Positions 34,377-43,481 of a stretch of 64,000 bases of DNA are shown in pieces (position 1 is the stretch's first letter; each line of letters begins with the position of its first letter). The notes under the pieces are model-generated. The model was not told where the DNA came from. It made no database searches and saw only the letters and a list, made by a program, of their open reading frames with translations. Source of the DNA: Mycobacterium sp. (GTDB taxonomy: Bacteria; Actinomycetota; Actinomycetes; Mycobacteriales; Mycobacteriaceae); the NCBI RefSeq assembly GCF_029961025.1, contig NZ_JASBVP010000005.1, positions 186,001-250,000 on the forward strand, in the 5' to 3' direction. The position numbers and the translations under genes are program-made.

Positions 34377-36956
34377 ATGGCCGGCATCGCGTCGTCTGCC
34401 GCGTTGCGGCGGGTGTTGCGCCGGGCACGAGACGGGGTGGCGCTGAACGTCGACGAGGCGACCATCGCCATGACCGCGCGCGGGGAGGACCTGTCCGACC
34501 TGTGCGCCAGCGCGGCCCGGGTGCGGGACGCGGGCCTGCGATCGGCCGGCAGGCACGGCCCGAGCGGGCGGCTGCAGATCAGCTATTCGCGCAAGGTGTT
34601 CATCCCGGTCACCCGGTTGTGCCGTGACTCTTGCCACTACTGCACGTTTGTGCGGGTTCCGGGCCGGCTGCGCGCCCACGGGGCGGGCATGTATCTGGAA
34701 CCCGGCGAGATCGTCGACATTGCCCGTAGCGGCGCCGAACTTGGTTGCAAGGAAGCGTTATTCACCCTCGGCGACCGGCCGGAGGATCGCTGGGCGGAGG
34801 CCCGGGAGTGGCTCGCCCAACGCGGATATGACTCCACGTTGTCCTATGTGCGGGCGATGGCGATCCGGGTGCTGGAGGAGACCGGGCTGCTGCCGCACCT
34901 GAATCCGGGTGTGATGAGCTGGTCGGAGATGTCGCGGCTGAAACCGGTGGCGCCGTCAATGGGCATGATGCTGGAGACGACGTCGCGGCGGCTCTTCGAG
35001 ACCAGGGGACTCGCGCATTACGGCAGCCCCGACAAAGATCCCGCGGTCCGATTGCGCGTTTTAACCGACGCCGGCCGGTTATCCATCCCGTTTACCACCG
35101 GCCTGCTGGTCGGCATCGGCGAGACGCAGCAGGAACGGGCCGACACCTTGCACGCAATTCGCAAGTTGCACAAGGAGTTCGGGCATATCCAGGAAGTGAT
35201 CGTGCAGAACTTCCGGGCCAAGGAACACACCGCGATGGCCGCGATGCCCGACGCCGGCATCGACGATTTGCTGGCGACGGTGGCGGTGGCGCGGCTGGTG
35301 CTTGGCCCCGGGATGCGCATTCAGGCACCGCCCAACCTGGTGTCCCGCAGCGAGCGGCTGGCGCTGATCGGCGCCGGCGTGGACGACTGGGGAGGTGTCT
35401 CACCGCTGACACCGGATCATGTCAACCCCGAATGTCCATGGCCCGCTTTAGATGAGCTGGCCGCGGTCACCGCGGAGGCGGGCTATGAGCTGGTGCAGCG
35501 GCTCACGGTGCACCCCAAGTACGTGCGGGCGGGCGCGGCGTGGATCGACCCCCGGGTGCGTGGGCATGTGCTGGCGCTGGCCGATCCGGCGACCGGCCTG
35601 GCTCGCGACGTCAATCCGGTGGGCAGGGCGTGGCAGGAGCCCGACGAGGTGGTCTCCTCCGGCCGGGTGGACCTGCATACGGCCATCGATGCCGAGGGCC
35701 GCCGCGGTGAGGCCCGCAGCGATCTGGACAGCGCGTTCGGGGATTGGGATACCATCCGCGACCGGGTGCGTGAGCTGGCGATCCGTGCGCCCGAACGCAT
35801 CGACACGGACGTTTTGGGCGCGCTGCGTTCGGCGGAGCGCGATCCCGCGGGCTGCAGCGACAAGCAATACCTGGCGTTGGCCACCGCCGAGGGGCCGGCA
35901 CTGGATGCTGTTGCCGCTCTGGCGAATTCGATACGCCGCGACGTTGTCGGCGACGACGTGACCTTTGTGGTGAACCGCAACATCAACTTCACCAACATCT
36001 GTTACACCGGGTGCCGGTTCTGCGCATTCGCGCAGCGCAAGGGCGACGCCGACGCTTACTCGCTGTCGGTCGCCGAGGTGGCCGAGCGTGCCTGGGAGGC
36101 CCACGTGGCGGGCGCCACCGAGGTGTGCATGCAGGGCGGAATTGACCCCGAGTTGCCCGTCGGCGGCTACGCGGATCTGGTGCGGGCGGTGAAAGCGAGG
36201 GTGCCGTCGATGCACGTGCACGCGTTTTCACCGATGGAGATCGCCAACGGGGTAACCAAAAGCGGCCTGAGCATCCGGGAGTGGCTGATCAGCCTGCGCG
36301 AGGCCGGGCTGGACACCATCCCCGGCACCGCGGCCGAGATCCTCGACGACGAGGTGCGCTGGGTGCTAACCAAAGGCAAATTGCCGACGTCGCTGTGGAT
36401 CGAGATCGTCACGACGGCGCACGAGGTGGGCCTGCCGTCGAGCTCGACGATGATGTACGGGCACGTCGACAGCCCCCGGCACTGGGTTGCTCACCTGAAC
36501 GTGCTGCGCGACATCCAAGACCGCACCGGGGGCTTCACCGAGTTCGTGCCGTTGCCGTTCGTGCATCAGAATTCGCCACTGTATCTGGCCGGCGCGTCCC
36601 GGCCCGGGCCCAGCCACCGCGACAACCGGGCCGTGCACGCGCTCGCGCGGATCATGTTGCACGGGCGGATCTCTCACATCCAGACCAGTTGGGTCAAGCT
36701 CGGTGTGCAGGGCAGCCGGGTGATGCTCAACGGTGGCGCCGATGATCTGGGCGGAACGCTGATGGAGGAGACCATCTCGCGCATGGCCGGCTCGGAACAC
36801 GGGTCGGCCAAGACGGTCCCGGAGTTGATCGCCATCGCCGCCGGCATCGGCCGACCCGCCCGACAGCGCACCACCACCTACGCGCCCGTCGCGGGCAGCA
36901 TCGCACCGGCGGTCTTTGCGGGGACACAGCGGATTCGTGCGGCCCGGGGCACCTGA
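34377..36956 (+). CDS. fbiC: F0 synthase (7,8-didemethyl-8-hydroxy-5-deazariboflavin synthase), bifunctional
   Basis: 859 residues with two radical-SAM halves, equivalent to fused CofG and CofH. The iron-sulphur motifs are CRDSCHYC in the N half and CYTGCRFC in the C half. It joins tyrosine and 5-amino-6-ribitylamino-uracil to make F0, the deazaflavin core of coenzyme F420. It matches Rv1173 closely until the last 20 residues. ATG 34377 is preferred over GTG 34368 because of the -10. The F420 user Rv1155 homologue is in the same window. Confidence 0.96.
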   Translation: MAGIASSAALRRVLRRARDGVALNVDEATIAMTARGEDLSDLCASAARVRDAGLRSAGRHGPSGRLQISYSRKVFIPVTRLCRDSCHYCTFVRVPGRLRAHGAGMYLEPGEIVDIARSGAELGCKEALFTLGDRPEDRWAEAREWLAQRGYDSTLSYVRAMAIRVLEETGLLPHLNPGVMSWSEMSRLKPVAPSMGMMLETTSRRLFETRGLAHYGSPDKDPAVRLRVLTDAGRLSIPFTTGLLVGIGETQQERADTLHAIRKLHKEFGHIQEVIVQNFRAKEHTAMAAMPDAGIDDLLATVAVARLVLGPGMRIQAPPNLVSRSERLALIGAGVDDWGGVSPLTPDHVNPECPWPALDELAAVTAEAGYELVQRLTVHPKYVRAGAAWIDPRVRGHVLALADPATGLARDVNPVGRAWQEPDEVVSSGRVDLHTAIDAEGRRGEARSDLDSAFGDWDTIRDRVRELAIRAPERIDTDVLGALRSAERDPAGCSDKQYLALATAEGPALDAVAALANSIRRDVVGDDVTFVVNRNINFTNICYTGCRFCAFAQRKGDADAYSLSVAEVAERAWEAHVAGATEVCMQGGIDPELPVGGYADLVRAVKARVPSMHVHAFSPMEIANGVTKSGLSIREWLISLREAGLDTIPGTAAEILDDEVRWVLTKGKLPTSLWIEIVTTAHEVGLPSSSTMMYGHVDSPRHWVAHLNVLRDIQDRTGGFTEFVPLPFVHQNSPLYLAGASRPGPSHRDNRAVHALARIMLHGRISHIQTSWVKLGVQGSRVMLNGGADDLGGTLMEETISRMAGSEHGSAKTVPELIAIAAGIGRPARQRTTTYAPVAGSIAPAVFAGTQRIRAARGT

Positions 36957-37002
36957 TTGGGCGGTGTCTGCGACGTTTAGTATCGGTAACCACGCAGCCG
37001 AT

Positions 37003-37017
37003 TTTCGCGAAGCGAAA
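37003..37017. repeat. short inverted repeat between fbiC and fdxC
   Basis: TTTCGC-GAA-GCGAAA, a perfect 6-bp stem in the 184-bp gap before fdxC. It could be an operator or terminator; no further evidence. Confidence 0.35.
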
Positions 37018-37140
37018 GCTTTAGGGCACACTGGGGATAGGGCTTCGGCTACCGGGATCGGATACCGTAAGCGCCTTCCCGGGGCGTCCTTCGCGGGGCG
37101 GAAAGCAGGGGTCAGCTACCAGCATGTGGAGGAGACTTTC

Positions 37141-37467
37141 GTGACGTACACGATCGCCGAACCGTGCGTCGACATCAAGGACAAGGCGTGCGTCGAGGAG
37201 TGCCCGGTCGACTGCATCTACGAGGGCGCGCGGATGCTCTACATCCACCCCGACGAATGTGTGGACTGCGGAGCCTGCGAGCCCGTCTGTCCGGTCGAGG
37301 CGATCTTCTATGAAGACGACGTTCCCGAGCAGTGGAGTCACTACACCCAGATCAACGCCGAGTTCTTCGCCGAACTCGGGTCGCCGGGCGGCGCGGCGAA
37401 GGTGGGGATGACCGAGAACGATCCGCAGCTAGTCAAGGATCTGCCGCCGCAGGGCGAGAGCGCCTGA
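37141..37467 (+). CDS. fdxC: seven-iron ferredoxin
   Basis: 108 residues from GTG 37141, with GGAGGA about 8 nt upstream. The cluster motifs are C-x7-C-x3-CP ([14 protein letters not shown]) and [16 protein letters not shown], giving one [3Fe-4S] and one [4Fe-4S] cluster. It is an electron carrier, matching Rv1177 (FdxC). The aminotransferase follows on the same strand after 23 bp. Confidence 0.95.
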   Translation: MTYTIAEPCVDIKDKACVEECPVDCIYEGARMLYIHPDECVDCGACEPVCPVEAIFYEDDVPEQWSHYTQINAEFFAELGSPGGAAKVGMTENDPQLVKDLPPQGESA

Positions 37468-37490
37468 ACGGGTCCGTGGGTCGCCGGCGG

Positions 37491-38633
37491 GTGTCGGCGT
37501 CCCTGCCGGTGTTTCCCTGGGACACGCTGGCCGAGGCACGGGCGCTGGCCCGGGCCCACCCGGACGGCATCGTCGACTTGTCCGTCGGCACGCCGGTCGA
37601 CCCGGTGGCGCCGCGGATCCGGGATGCGCTGGTGGCGGCCGCCGCCGCACCGGGCTATCCCGCGACCGCCGGCACCACGACACTGCGCAGGTCGATGGTG
37701 GCCGCGCTGGCGCGCCGCTACGGCGTCACCGGACTGACCGAGGCGGCCGTGCTGCCGGTGATCGGCACCAAGGAGCTGATCGCGTGGTTGCCGACGCTGC
37801 TGGGCCTGGGCGCCGGCGATCTGGTGGTGGCGCCCGAGCTGGCGTATCCGACCTATGAAGTCGGCGCCCGGCTGGCCGGGGCCCGGGTGTTGCGCTCGGA
37901 CTCGCCGACCGGGGTGGACCCACCGCCGGCGCTGGTGTACCTGAACTCCCCGGGCAACCCGACCGGACGGGTGCTGGGCGGCGACCACCTGCGCGAGGTC
38001 GTCGGGTGGGCGCGGGAGCGCGGCGTGCTGGTGGTGTCCGACGAGTGCTACCTGAACCTGGGTTGGGATGCCCGGCCGTTGTCGGTGCTGCATCCCGCGG
38101 TGTGCGACGGGGATCACACCGGCCTGCTGGCGGTGCACTCGTTGTCGAAGAGCTCATCGCTGGCCGGCTACCGGGCCGGTTTCGTTGCCGGCGACCCCAC
38201 GGTGGTGGCCGAGCTGCTGGCGGTGCGCAGACACACCGGGATGATGGTGCCGACGCCGGTGCAGGCGGCCATGGTCGCCGCCCTCGATGACGACACCCAC
38301 CAGCGCGAGCAGCGAGACCGCTATGCGCGCCGGCGAACTGCGCTGTTGGCGGCTCTTCGATCGGCCGGTTTCACCGTGGATCATTCCGAAGCGGGGTTAT
38401 ACCTGTGGGCCACCCGCGACGAGCCATGCCGCGCGAGCGTCGACTGGCTGGCGCGGCGCGGCATCCTGGTGGCCCCGGGGGAGTTTTACGGCCGGCGCGG
38501 TACCCGGCACGTGCGGCTGGCGCTGACCGCCACCGATGAGCGGATCGCCGCGGCCGTTGCCCGGCTGCGGCCAACCGGGTCGCCCGGGAGAGACACCGAC
38601 CCCGCGAGGGCGCGCTTTTCGGAGCCCCGGTGA
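37491..38633 (+). CDS. PLP-dependent aminotransferase (Rv1178, DapC-like)
   Basis: 380 residues, aminotransferase class I/II. The PLP lysine is in HSLSKSSSLAGYRAGF; NSPGNPTGRV and SDECYLNLGW are the cofactor loops, and RGTRHVRLAL binds substrate carboxylate. It resembles N-succinyldiaminopimelate aminotransferases, and dapD and dapE lie 15 kb downstream, so a role in DAP/lysine synthesis is plausible but not shown. GTG 37491 starts the conserved SASLPVFPWDTL; GTG 37476 is an alternative. Confidence 0.9.
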   Translation: MSASLPVFPWDTLAEARALARAHPDGIVDLSVGTPVDPVAPRIRDALVAAAAAPGYPATAGTTTLRRSMVAALARRYGVTGLTEAAVLPVIGTKELIAWLPTLLGLGAGDLVVAPELAYPTYEVGARLAGARVLRSDSPTGVDPPPALVYLNSPGNPTGRVLGGDHLREVVGWARERGVLVVSDECYLNLGWDARPLSVLHPAVCDGDHTGLLAVHSLSKSSSLAGYRAGFVAGDPTVVAELLAVRRHTGMMVPTPVQAAMVAALDDDTHQREQRDRYARRRTALLAALRSAGFTVDHSEAGLYLWATRDEPCRASVDWLARRGILVAPGEFYGRRGTRHVRLALTATDERIAAAVARLRPTGSPGRDTDPARARFSEPR

Positions 38634-38646
38634 AGGAACACGGCGC

Positions 38647-40989
38647 ATGACCGCATCGGCGGGCCGGCCCGGCGTCCCGCTGGCGTTCACGGACGTCGTC
38701 AAGCGGCTCCTCCTGGGTAAACCCTTGGTCAGGGAGGAGCTTAAGTCCGAAAGATTGTCCAATCCCGTTGCTCTCGGCGCGCTTTCCCCTGACGCGATTT
38801 CATCGACCGCCTATGGCCCCGAACAAATCATGATCGAGTTGCTGCCGCATGCCGGACCGGCCGCATTCGTGTTGGTGCTACCCATCACGGGAGTGATCTT
38901 GCTGATCCTGGCGCTGGTGGCCGCGTCGTATCGGCAGGTTGTCATGGCCTATACCCATGCCGGTGGCTCCTACATCGTGGCGCGGGATAATTTCGGCCCC
39001 CGGGTAGCGCAAGTCGCCGCCGCCGCCCTGTTAATCGACTATGTGGTCACGGTCGCGATCCAGTGCGCTGCGGGCACGGTGGCGGTGGCCTCGGCGATCC
39101 GTCCATTGGGCCCCTACAGCCTGGAGATCACCATCGCGGTCGTATTGCTCATCTGTTATGCCAACCTGCGCGGATTGCGCGAAGCGGGCCGGCCGTTCGC
39201 TGCGGCGACCTACTCTTTCGTGACCATGATCACGCTGGTGATCGTCGTCGGCGTGGTCCGCGAAATTGTCTGGGGCTTACCGGTATACGATCCGCAACAC
39301 CTGCCCGGAGCGGTGCCGGTCCATCAGGGGAATGGGTTGGTGATGGGCGCGACGATTCTGGTGTTGCTGCGCGCGTTCGCCAATGGCGGCACGTCGCTGA
39401 CCGGGGTGGAGGCGATCTCCAACACGGTGAATATCTTCCGTCGCCCGCAGGGTCTTAACGCGCGCCGGGTCCTCACCGCGATGGCTTGTATCCTCGGGTT
39501 TTTGTTAGCCGGGGTCGCCTATCTGGTGCACGTCACCCACGCCACCCCGTACGTTTCGGAATATCCGTCGATGCTTTCCGAGATCGCCCGGGCGGTATTC
39601 GGTAGCGGGGTGATCGGGAACACCTTGTATCTGCTCGTCCAGGCATTAAGCGCGGCCATCTTGTACACCGGCGCGAACTCCAGCTTCAACGGTTTCCCCG
39701 CGTTGGCCAGTTTTGTTGCGGAGGACCGTTTCCTGCCGCGTCAGCTGATGAAACGCGGTTACCGCCTGGTGTTCTCCAACGGCATCATCACTCTCACGAC
39801 GCTCGCGGTGGTGCTGCTGGTGGTCACCGGAGGCTCGGTCAATGCCCTGGTGCCGCTGTTCGCGATGGGTGTGTTCAGCGGATTCGCGATGGCCGGTTAT
39901 GGCATGACCAAACACCATCTGACGCACCGGGAGCCCGGCTGGCGGCACAAGCTGGTGATCAACCTGTCGGCGGGGATTTTGTCGACACTGGTGGTGGGGA
40001 TCTTCGCGGTAGCGAAGTTCACCGAGGGCGCCTGGCTGGTAGTCGTTGTCTTTCCCTTACTGGTGTTCGCGCTGATCCGCCTCAACCTGGAGTACCGGGC
40101 CGAGGCCGCGATTCTCGAGGCGTCCCGCACCGACCGCCCCGACGTGGTGAAGTATGCCCGCCACCGGGTCTTCATCCTGGTGAGCTCGCTGGACCTGGCG
40201 GTGCTCGAGGCGCTGCGCTATGGAAAGGGATTACGCGCCGACGAGCTGACCGCCGTGCATTTCATGGTCGACGCGGCTCATGCCGCGCGGCTACGGGAAC
40301 GCTGGAATCGTTTCAACCTCGACATCCCGCTGCGGATTGTGGACTGCCCGGACCGGCAGCTCATCCGGGCTGCACAAGAGCTCGTCGTCGCCGCGCGAGA
40401 CCAATACCCCGACACCAACGTGACCGTGCTGCTGCCCCGTCGCACCTACCCGCCGCTGCTGGGCCGGTTGCTGCATGACCGCACCGCCGACAAGATCTCC
40501 CGGGCGATCAGCGGGATCTCCGACGCTGCCGCCACGATCGTGCCCTATGATGTGAAGTCCCGGATCAGGGAAGCGTTTCCCGACCTCTTCGGCCAGCGCA
40601 TCGCGCGGAAACTCGCGAAAGTTGAGGCGCGAATTCTTTTGGGCCAAGGGCAGGACTTTGAGGCGTATGAGCACGCTCAGCACCCTGAGCACCCGGCGCC
40701 CGTCGTTGCGATCCAGGGCCTGATTCCCGGACAGCGGGCCACCATCGAAGGCTGTGTTCGCCAGGTCGAGGACGTCGCCAAACGCCGGCGAACGTTCCGC
40801 CGGGTAATCCTGGCCGATGACAGCGGAGATATTCGCATCGCGTTTCGACCGGGGCACGGCGCCGACATCCGTCCCGGCCAACGGCTGCGCATCACCGGGA
40901 AGGCCCGTCAACACGGCAACGGCCCCATGTCGATGGCCGATCCGGCGTATACCGTGATCGAACATTCCGGCGATACGGCAAACCCCTAA
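38647..40989 (+). CDS. APC-superfamily (KimA/Rv2690c-like) transporter with C-terminal UspA-like and OB-fold-like domains, copy 1
   Basis: 780 residues. Residues about 1-480 are an APC transporter with about 12 helices; NPVALGALSPDAISSTAYGP is the unwound first helix, resembling the region of the potassium importer KimA. Residues about 500-640 form a cytoplasmic alpha/beta domain (RHRVFILVSSLDLAVLEALR, NVTVLLPRRTYPPLLGR) like that of KimA and Usp proteins. Residues about 690-775 (IQGLIPGQRATIEGCVRQVE, RRVILADDSGDIRIAF, RPGQRLRITGKA) look like an OB-fold of the nucleic-acid-binding type. That fusion is unusual in a transporter. ATG 38647 with GAAGGAA about 9 nt upstream, 13 bp after the aminotransferase. 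Substrate is inferred as potassium, but an amino acid is possible. Confidence 0.85.
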   Translation: MTASAGRPGVPLAFTDVVKRLLLGKPLVREELKSERLSNPVALGALSPDAISSTAYGPEQIMIELLPHAGPAAFVLVLPITGVILLILALVAASYRQVVMAYTHAGGSYIVARDNFGPRVAQVAAAALLIDYVVTVAIQCAAGTVAVASAIRPLGPYSLEITIAVVLLICYANLRGLREAGRPFAAATYSFVTMITLVIVVGVVREIVWGLPVYDPQHLPGAVPVHQGNGLVMGATILVLLRAFANGGTSLTGVEAISNTVNIFRRPQGLNARRVLTAMACILGFLLAGVAYLVHVTHATPYVSEYPSMLSEIARAVFGSGVIGNTLYLLVQALSAAILYTGANSSFNGFPALASFVAEDRFLPRQLMKRGYRLVFSNGIITLTTLAVVLLVVTGGSVNALVPLFAMGVFSGFAMAGYGMTKHHLTHREPGWRHKLVINLSAGILSTLVVGIFAVAKFTEGAWLVVVVFPLLVFALIRLNLEYRAEAAILEASRTDRPDVVKYARHRVFILVSSLDLAVLEALRYGKGLRADELTAVHFMVDAAHAARLRERWNRFNLDIPLRIVDCPDRQLIRAAQELVVAARDQYPDTNVTVLLPRRTYPPLLGRLLHDRTADKISRAISGISDAAATIVPYDVKSRIREAFPDLFGQRIARKLAKVEARILLGQGQDFEAYEHAQHPEHPAPVVAIQGLIPGQRATIEGCVRQVEDVAKRRRTFRRVILADDSGDIRIAFRPGHGADIRPGQRLRITGKARQHGNGPMSMADPAYTVIEHSGDTANP

Positions 40990-41081
40990 CGATCCCTGCA
41001 CCGGGTCTTTCCGTCGATCTTTCGACGCCTGTCTTCGGCCGGTGAGTCAACTGGAAACAGGACGAAACATGTTGGCAACGA

Positions 41082-41106
41082 TGCCGCAACACGTTGGTTT
41101 GCGGCA
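41082..41106. terminator. hairpin between transporter copies 1 and 2
   Basis: TGCCGCAA (41082-41089), a 9-nt loop and TTGCGGCA (41099-41106): a perfect 8-bp stem in the 170-bp gap. No T tract follows. It may be a terminator or attenuator separating copy 1 from copies 2-3. Confidence 0.4.
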
Positions 41107-41159
41107 CCGCTAAAAATTCATTCGACGGTTTCCGGCCAGCGCTTCGGGTAAGGAGTGAT

Positions 41160-43481
41160 GTGACATCATCGGCTCACCGGTTGAGCACCCCGCTGTCTTT
41201 TTCCGACGTGTGCAAGCGCATTTTTCTGGGAAGGCCGCTGATTAGCGAGCGGCTGGAAACGGAGCGATTGTCGAATCCGGTTGCCCTCGGTGCACTGTCA
41301 CCAGATGCGATCTCATCGACCGCATATGGCCCAGAGCAGATCATGATCGAATTGTTGCCCGCAGCGGGGATGGCGGCGTTCATGTTGTTGCTTCCGATCA
41401 CCGGGGTCATCTTGCTGATTCTGGCGCTGGTGGCCGCGTCGTATCGGCAGGTCGTCATGGCCTACACCCGAGCCGGCGGATCCTATGTGGTCGCGAGGGA
41501 GAATTTCGGGCCCCGGGTGGCGCAGATCGCCGCCGCCGCATTGTTGATCGACTATGTGGTCACGGTGGCGATCCAGTGCGCCGCCGGCACGGTGGCGGTC
41601 GCCTCGGCGATACCGCCACTGGGCCCCTACAGCCTGGAAATCACCGTGGGTGCGGTGCTGCTGTTTTGTTATGCCAATCTGCGTGGATTGCGGGAGGCGG
41701 GCCGGACTTTTGCGGTGCCGACCTATTGGTTCGTCGGGATGCTCACGCTAATGACCGTGATCGGTCTGATGCGCGAAATTTTTTGGAGTTTACCGAAATA
41801 TGATCCGCAGCACCTTGACGGGGCGGTTCCGGTCCATCAGGGCAGCGGACTGGTGATGGGTGCGACCATCCTGGTGATACTGCGGGCGTTCGCCAACGGC
41901 GGCTCGTCGCTGACCGGTGTTGAGGCAATCTCTAACACGGTCAATGTCTTTCGTGATCCGCAAGGACCCAATGCCCGCCGCGTGCTCACTGTCATGGCCT
42001 GGATCCTCGGTCTATTGTTGGCGGGGGTTGCCTGGCTGGCCTATGTTACCCGGGCCACCCCGTTTGTCGCCGGATACCCGTCGATGCTCTCGGAGATCGG
42101 CCGGGCGGTTTTCGGCGGTGGGGTCATCGGGAACATCCTGTATTTCTCGCTGCAGGCCTCAAGTGCGGCGATCCTGTACAACGGGGCGAATACCAGTTTC
42201 AATGGCTTTCCGGCGCTGGCCAATTTCGTTGCCGAGGACCGTTTTCTACCACGTCCGTTGATGAAACGCGGTCACCGGCTGGTGTTCTCGACGGCCATCA
42301 TCACGTTGACCGTGCTGGCGGTGGCACTGCTGCTGGTGACGCACGGCTCGGTCAACGCCTTGATCCCGCTGTTTGCGATGGGTGTGTTCAGCGCATTCGC
42401 GATGGCCGGCTACGGCATGACCAAACACCATCTGAGGCACCGGCAGCCAGGCTGGCGGCACAAACTGGTGATCAACTTGTCGGCGGGGATTTTGTCGACA
42501 CTGGTGGTGGGGATCTTCGCGGTGGCGAAGTTCACCGAAGGCGCCTGGCTGATCGTCGTCATCTTTCCCGCGCTGGTGTTCACGTTGATGCGACTCAACC
42601 GCCAGTATCGGGCGGAGGCAGCGGTTCTCAAGATGTCGCGCGAGGTGCGCGAGCGTACCGAGTCGCTCGGTTTCGCGTGGCATCGGGTGTTGGTATTGGT
42701 GGATTCGATTGATCTTGCTGAGCGGCAGGCGCTGCGCTACGCCAAGGAATTGCGCGGCGATGAGCTGACCGCGGTGCACTTGGTGGTGGACGCGGATCAT
42801 GCCGCGCGGCTGCAGCAGCGCTGGCAACGCTTTGATCCCGACACCCCGCTACGGCTGGTGGATTGCGCGGATCGCAACCTGAGCCGGGCCGCACAAGAGC
42901 TGGTGGTGCGGGCGCGCAATGACAATCCGGACACCAAGGTGACGGTGGTGTTGCCGCGGCGCGGCCACGCGCCGCTGGTGGGCCGGCTGCTTCATGACCG
43001 CACCGCGGACAAGTTGGGCCGGGCGGTCAGCCGGGTCCCGGGTGCGACCGCGCTGATCGTGCCCTATGACATCGACTCTCGGATCGCGCAGGCGATCCCG
43101 GGTCGTTTCGGGCGATGGAGCGCGCGGGGGCTCGGCACCCTGCAGGGCTGGATTTCGCGCGGGCAGGACTACCAACATTTCCGGCCGCCTGCGGCGGTCA
43201 CCGCGGTGCAGGGCCTGATCGCCGGGCGGCGGGCCACCATCGAGGGCCGGGTCCGCCGGATCGACGAGATCAGCAAAGGCGGACGAACGTTTCGGCGGGT
43301 GGTCGTCGAGGATGACAGCGGAGAAGTCGGGGTGCTGTTTCATCCCGGTCAGGGTGCGGATATCCGCACCGGTCAGCTGGTGCGGATCAGCGGCAAGGCA
43401 CGCCGCAACGGCGGGCGGGCCCTATCGATGGTCGACCCGAGCTACCACGTCGTCGAGTACCGAGAAAGTGAGGTGTTGTGA
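41160..43481 (+). CDS. APC-superfamily (KimA/Rv2690c-like) transporter with UspA-like and OB-fold-like domains, copy 2
   Basis: 773 residues from GTG 41160, preceded by AAGGAG 5 nt upstream. It is closely related to copy 1 over the whole length: the same NPVALGALSPDAISSTAYGP, the same TM core, the cytoplasmic domain (HRVLVLVDSIDLAERQALRY, KVTVVLPRRGHAPLVGR) and the C-terminal OB-fold-like part (VQGLIAGRRATIEGRVRRID, RRVVVEDDSGEVGVLFHPGQ). The three copies arose by tandem duplication. It overlaps copy 3 by 4 bp (GTGA), so the pair is co-translated. Substrate as for copy 1. Confidence 0.85.
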   Translation: MTSSAHRLSTPLSFSDVCKRIFLGRPLISERLETERLSNPVALGALSPDAISSTAYGPEQIMIELLPAAGMAAFMLLLPITGVILLILALVAASYRQVVMAYTRAGGSYVVARENFGPRVAQIAAAALLIDYVVTVAIQCAAGTVAVASAIPPLGPYSLEITVGAVLLFCYANLRGLREAGRTFAVPTYWFVGMLTLMTVIGLMREIFWSLPKYDPQHLDGAVPVHQGSGLVMGATILVILRAFANGGSSLTGVEAISNTVNVFRDPQGPNARRVLTVMAWILGLLLAGVAWLAYVTRATPFVAGYPSMLSEIGRAVFGGGVIGNILYFSLQASSAAILYNGANTSFNGFPALANFVAEDRFLPRPLMKRGHRLVFSTAIITLTVLAVALLLVTHGSVNALIPLFAMGVFSAFAMAGYGMTKHHLRHRQPGWRHKLVINLSAGILSTLVVGIFAVAKFTEGAWLIVVIFPALVFTLMRLNRQYRAEAAVLKMSREVRERTESLGFAWHRVLVLVDSIDLAERQALRYAKELRGDELTAVHLVVDADHAARLQQRWQRFDPDTPLRLVDCADRNLSRAAQELVVRARNDNPDTKVTVVLPRRGHAPLVGRLLHDRTADKLGRAVSRVPGATALIVPYDIDSRIAQAIPGRFGRWSARGLGTLQGWISRGQDYQHFRPPAAVTAVQGLIAGRRATIEGRVRRIDEISKGGRTFRRVVVEDDSGEVGVLFHPGQGADIRTGQLVRISGKARRNGGRALSMVDPSYHVVEYRESEVL

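Noticed and set aside
40990..41159. c-di-AMP (ydaO) riboswitch before transporter copy 2
   Set aside because: KimA genes can have one, but none of its conserved elements was recognised; only a simple hairpin is there.
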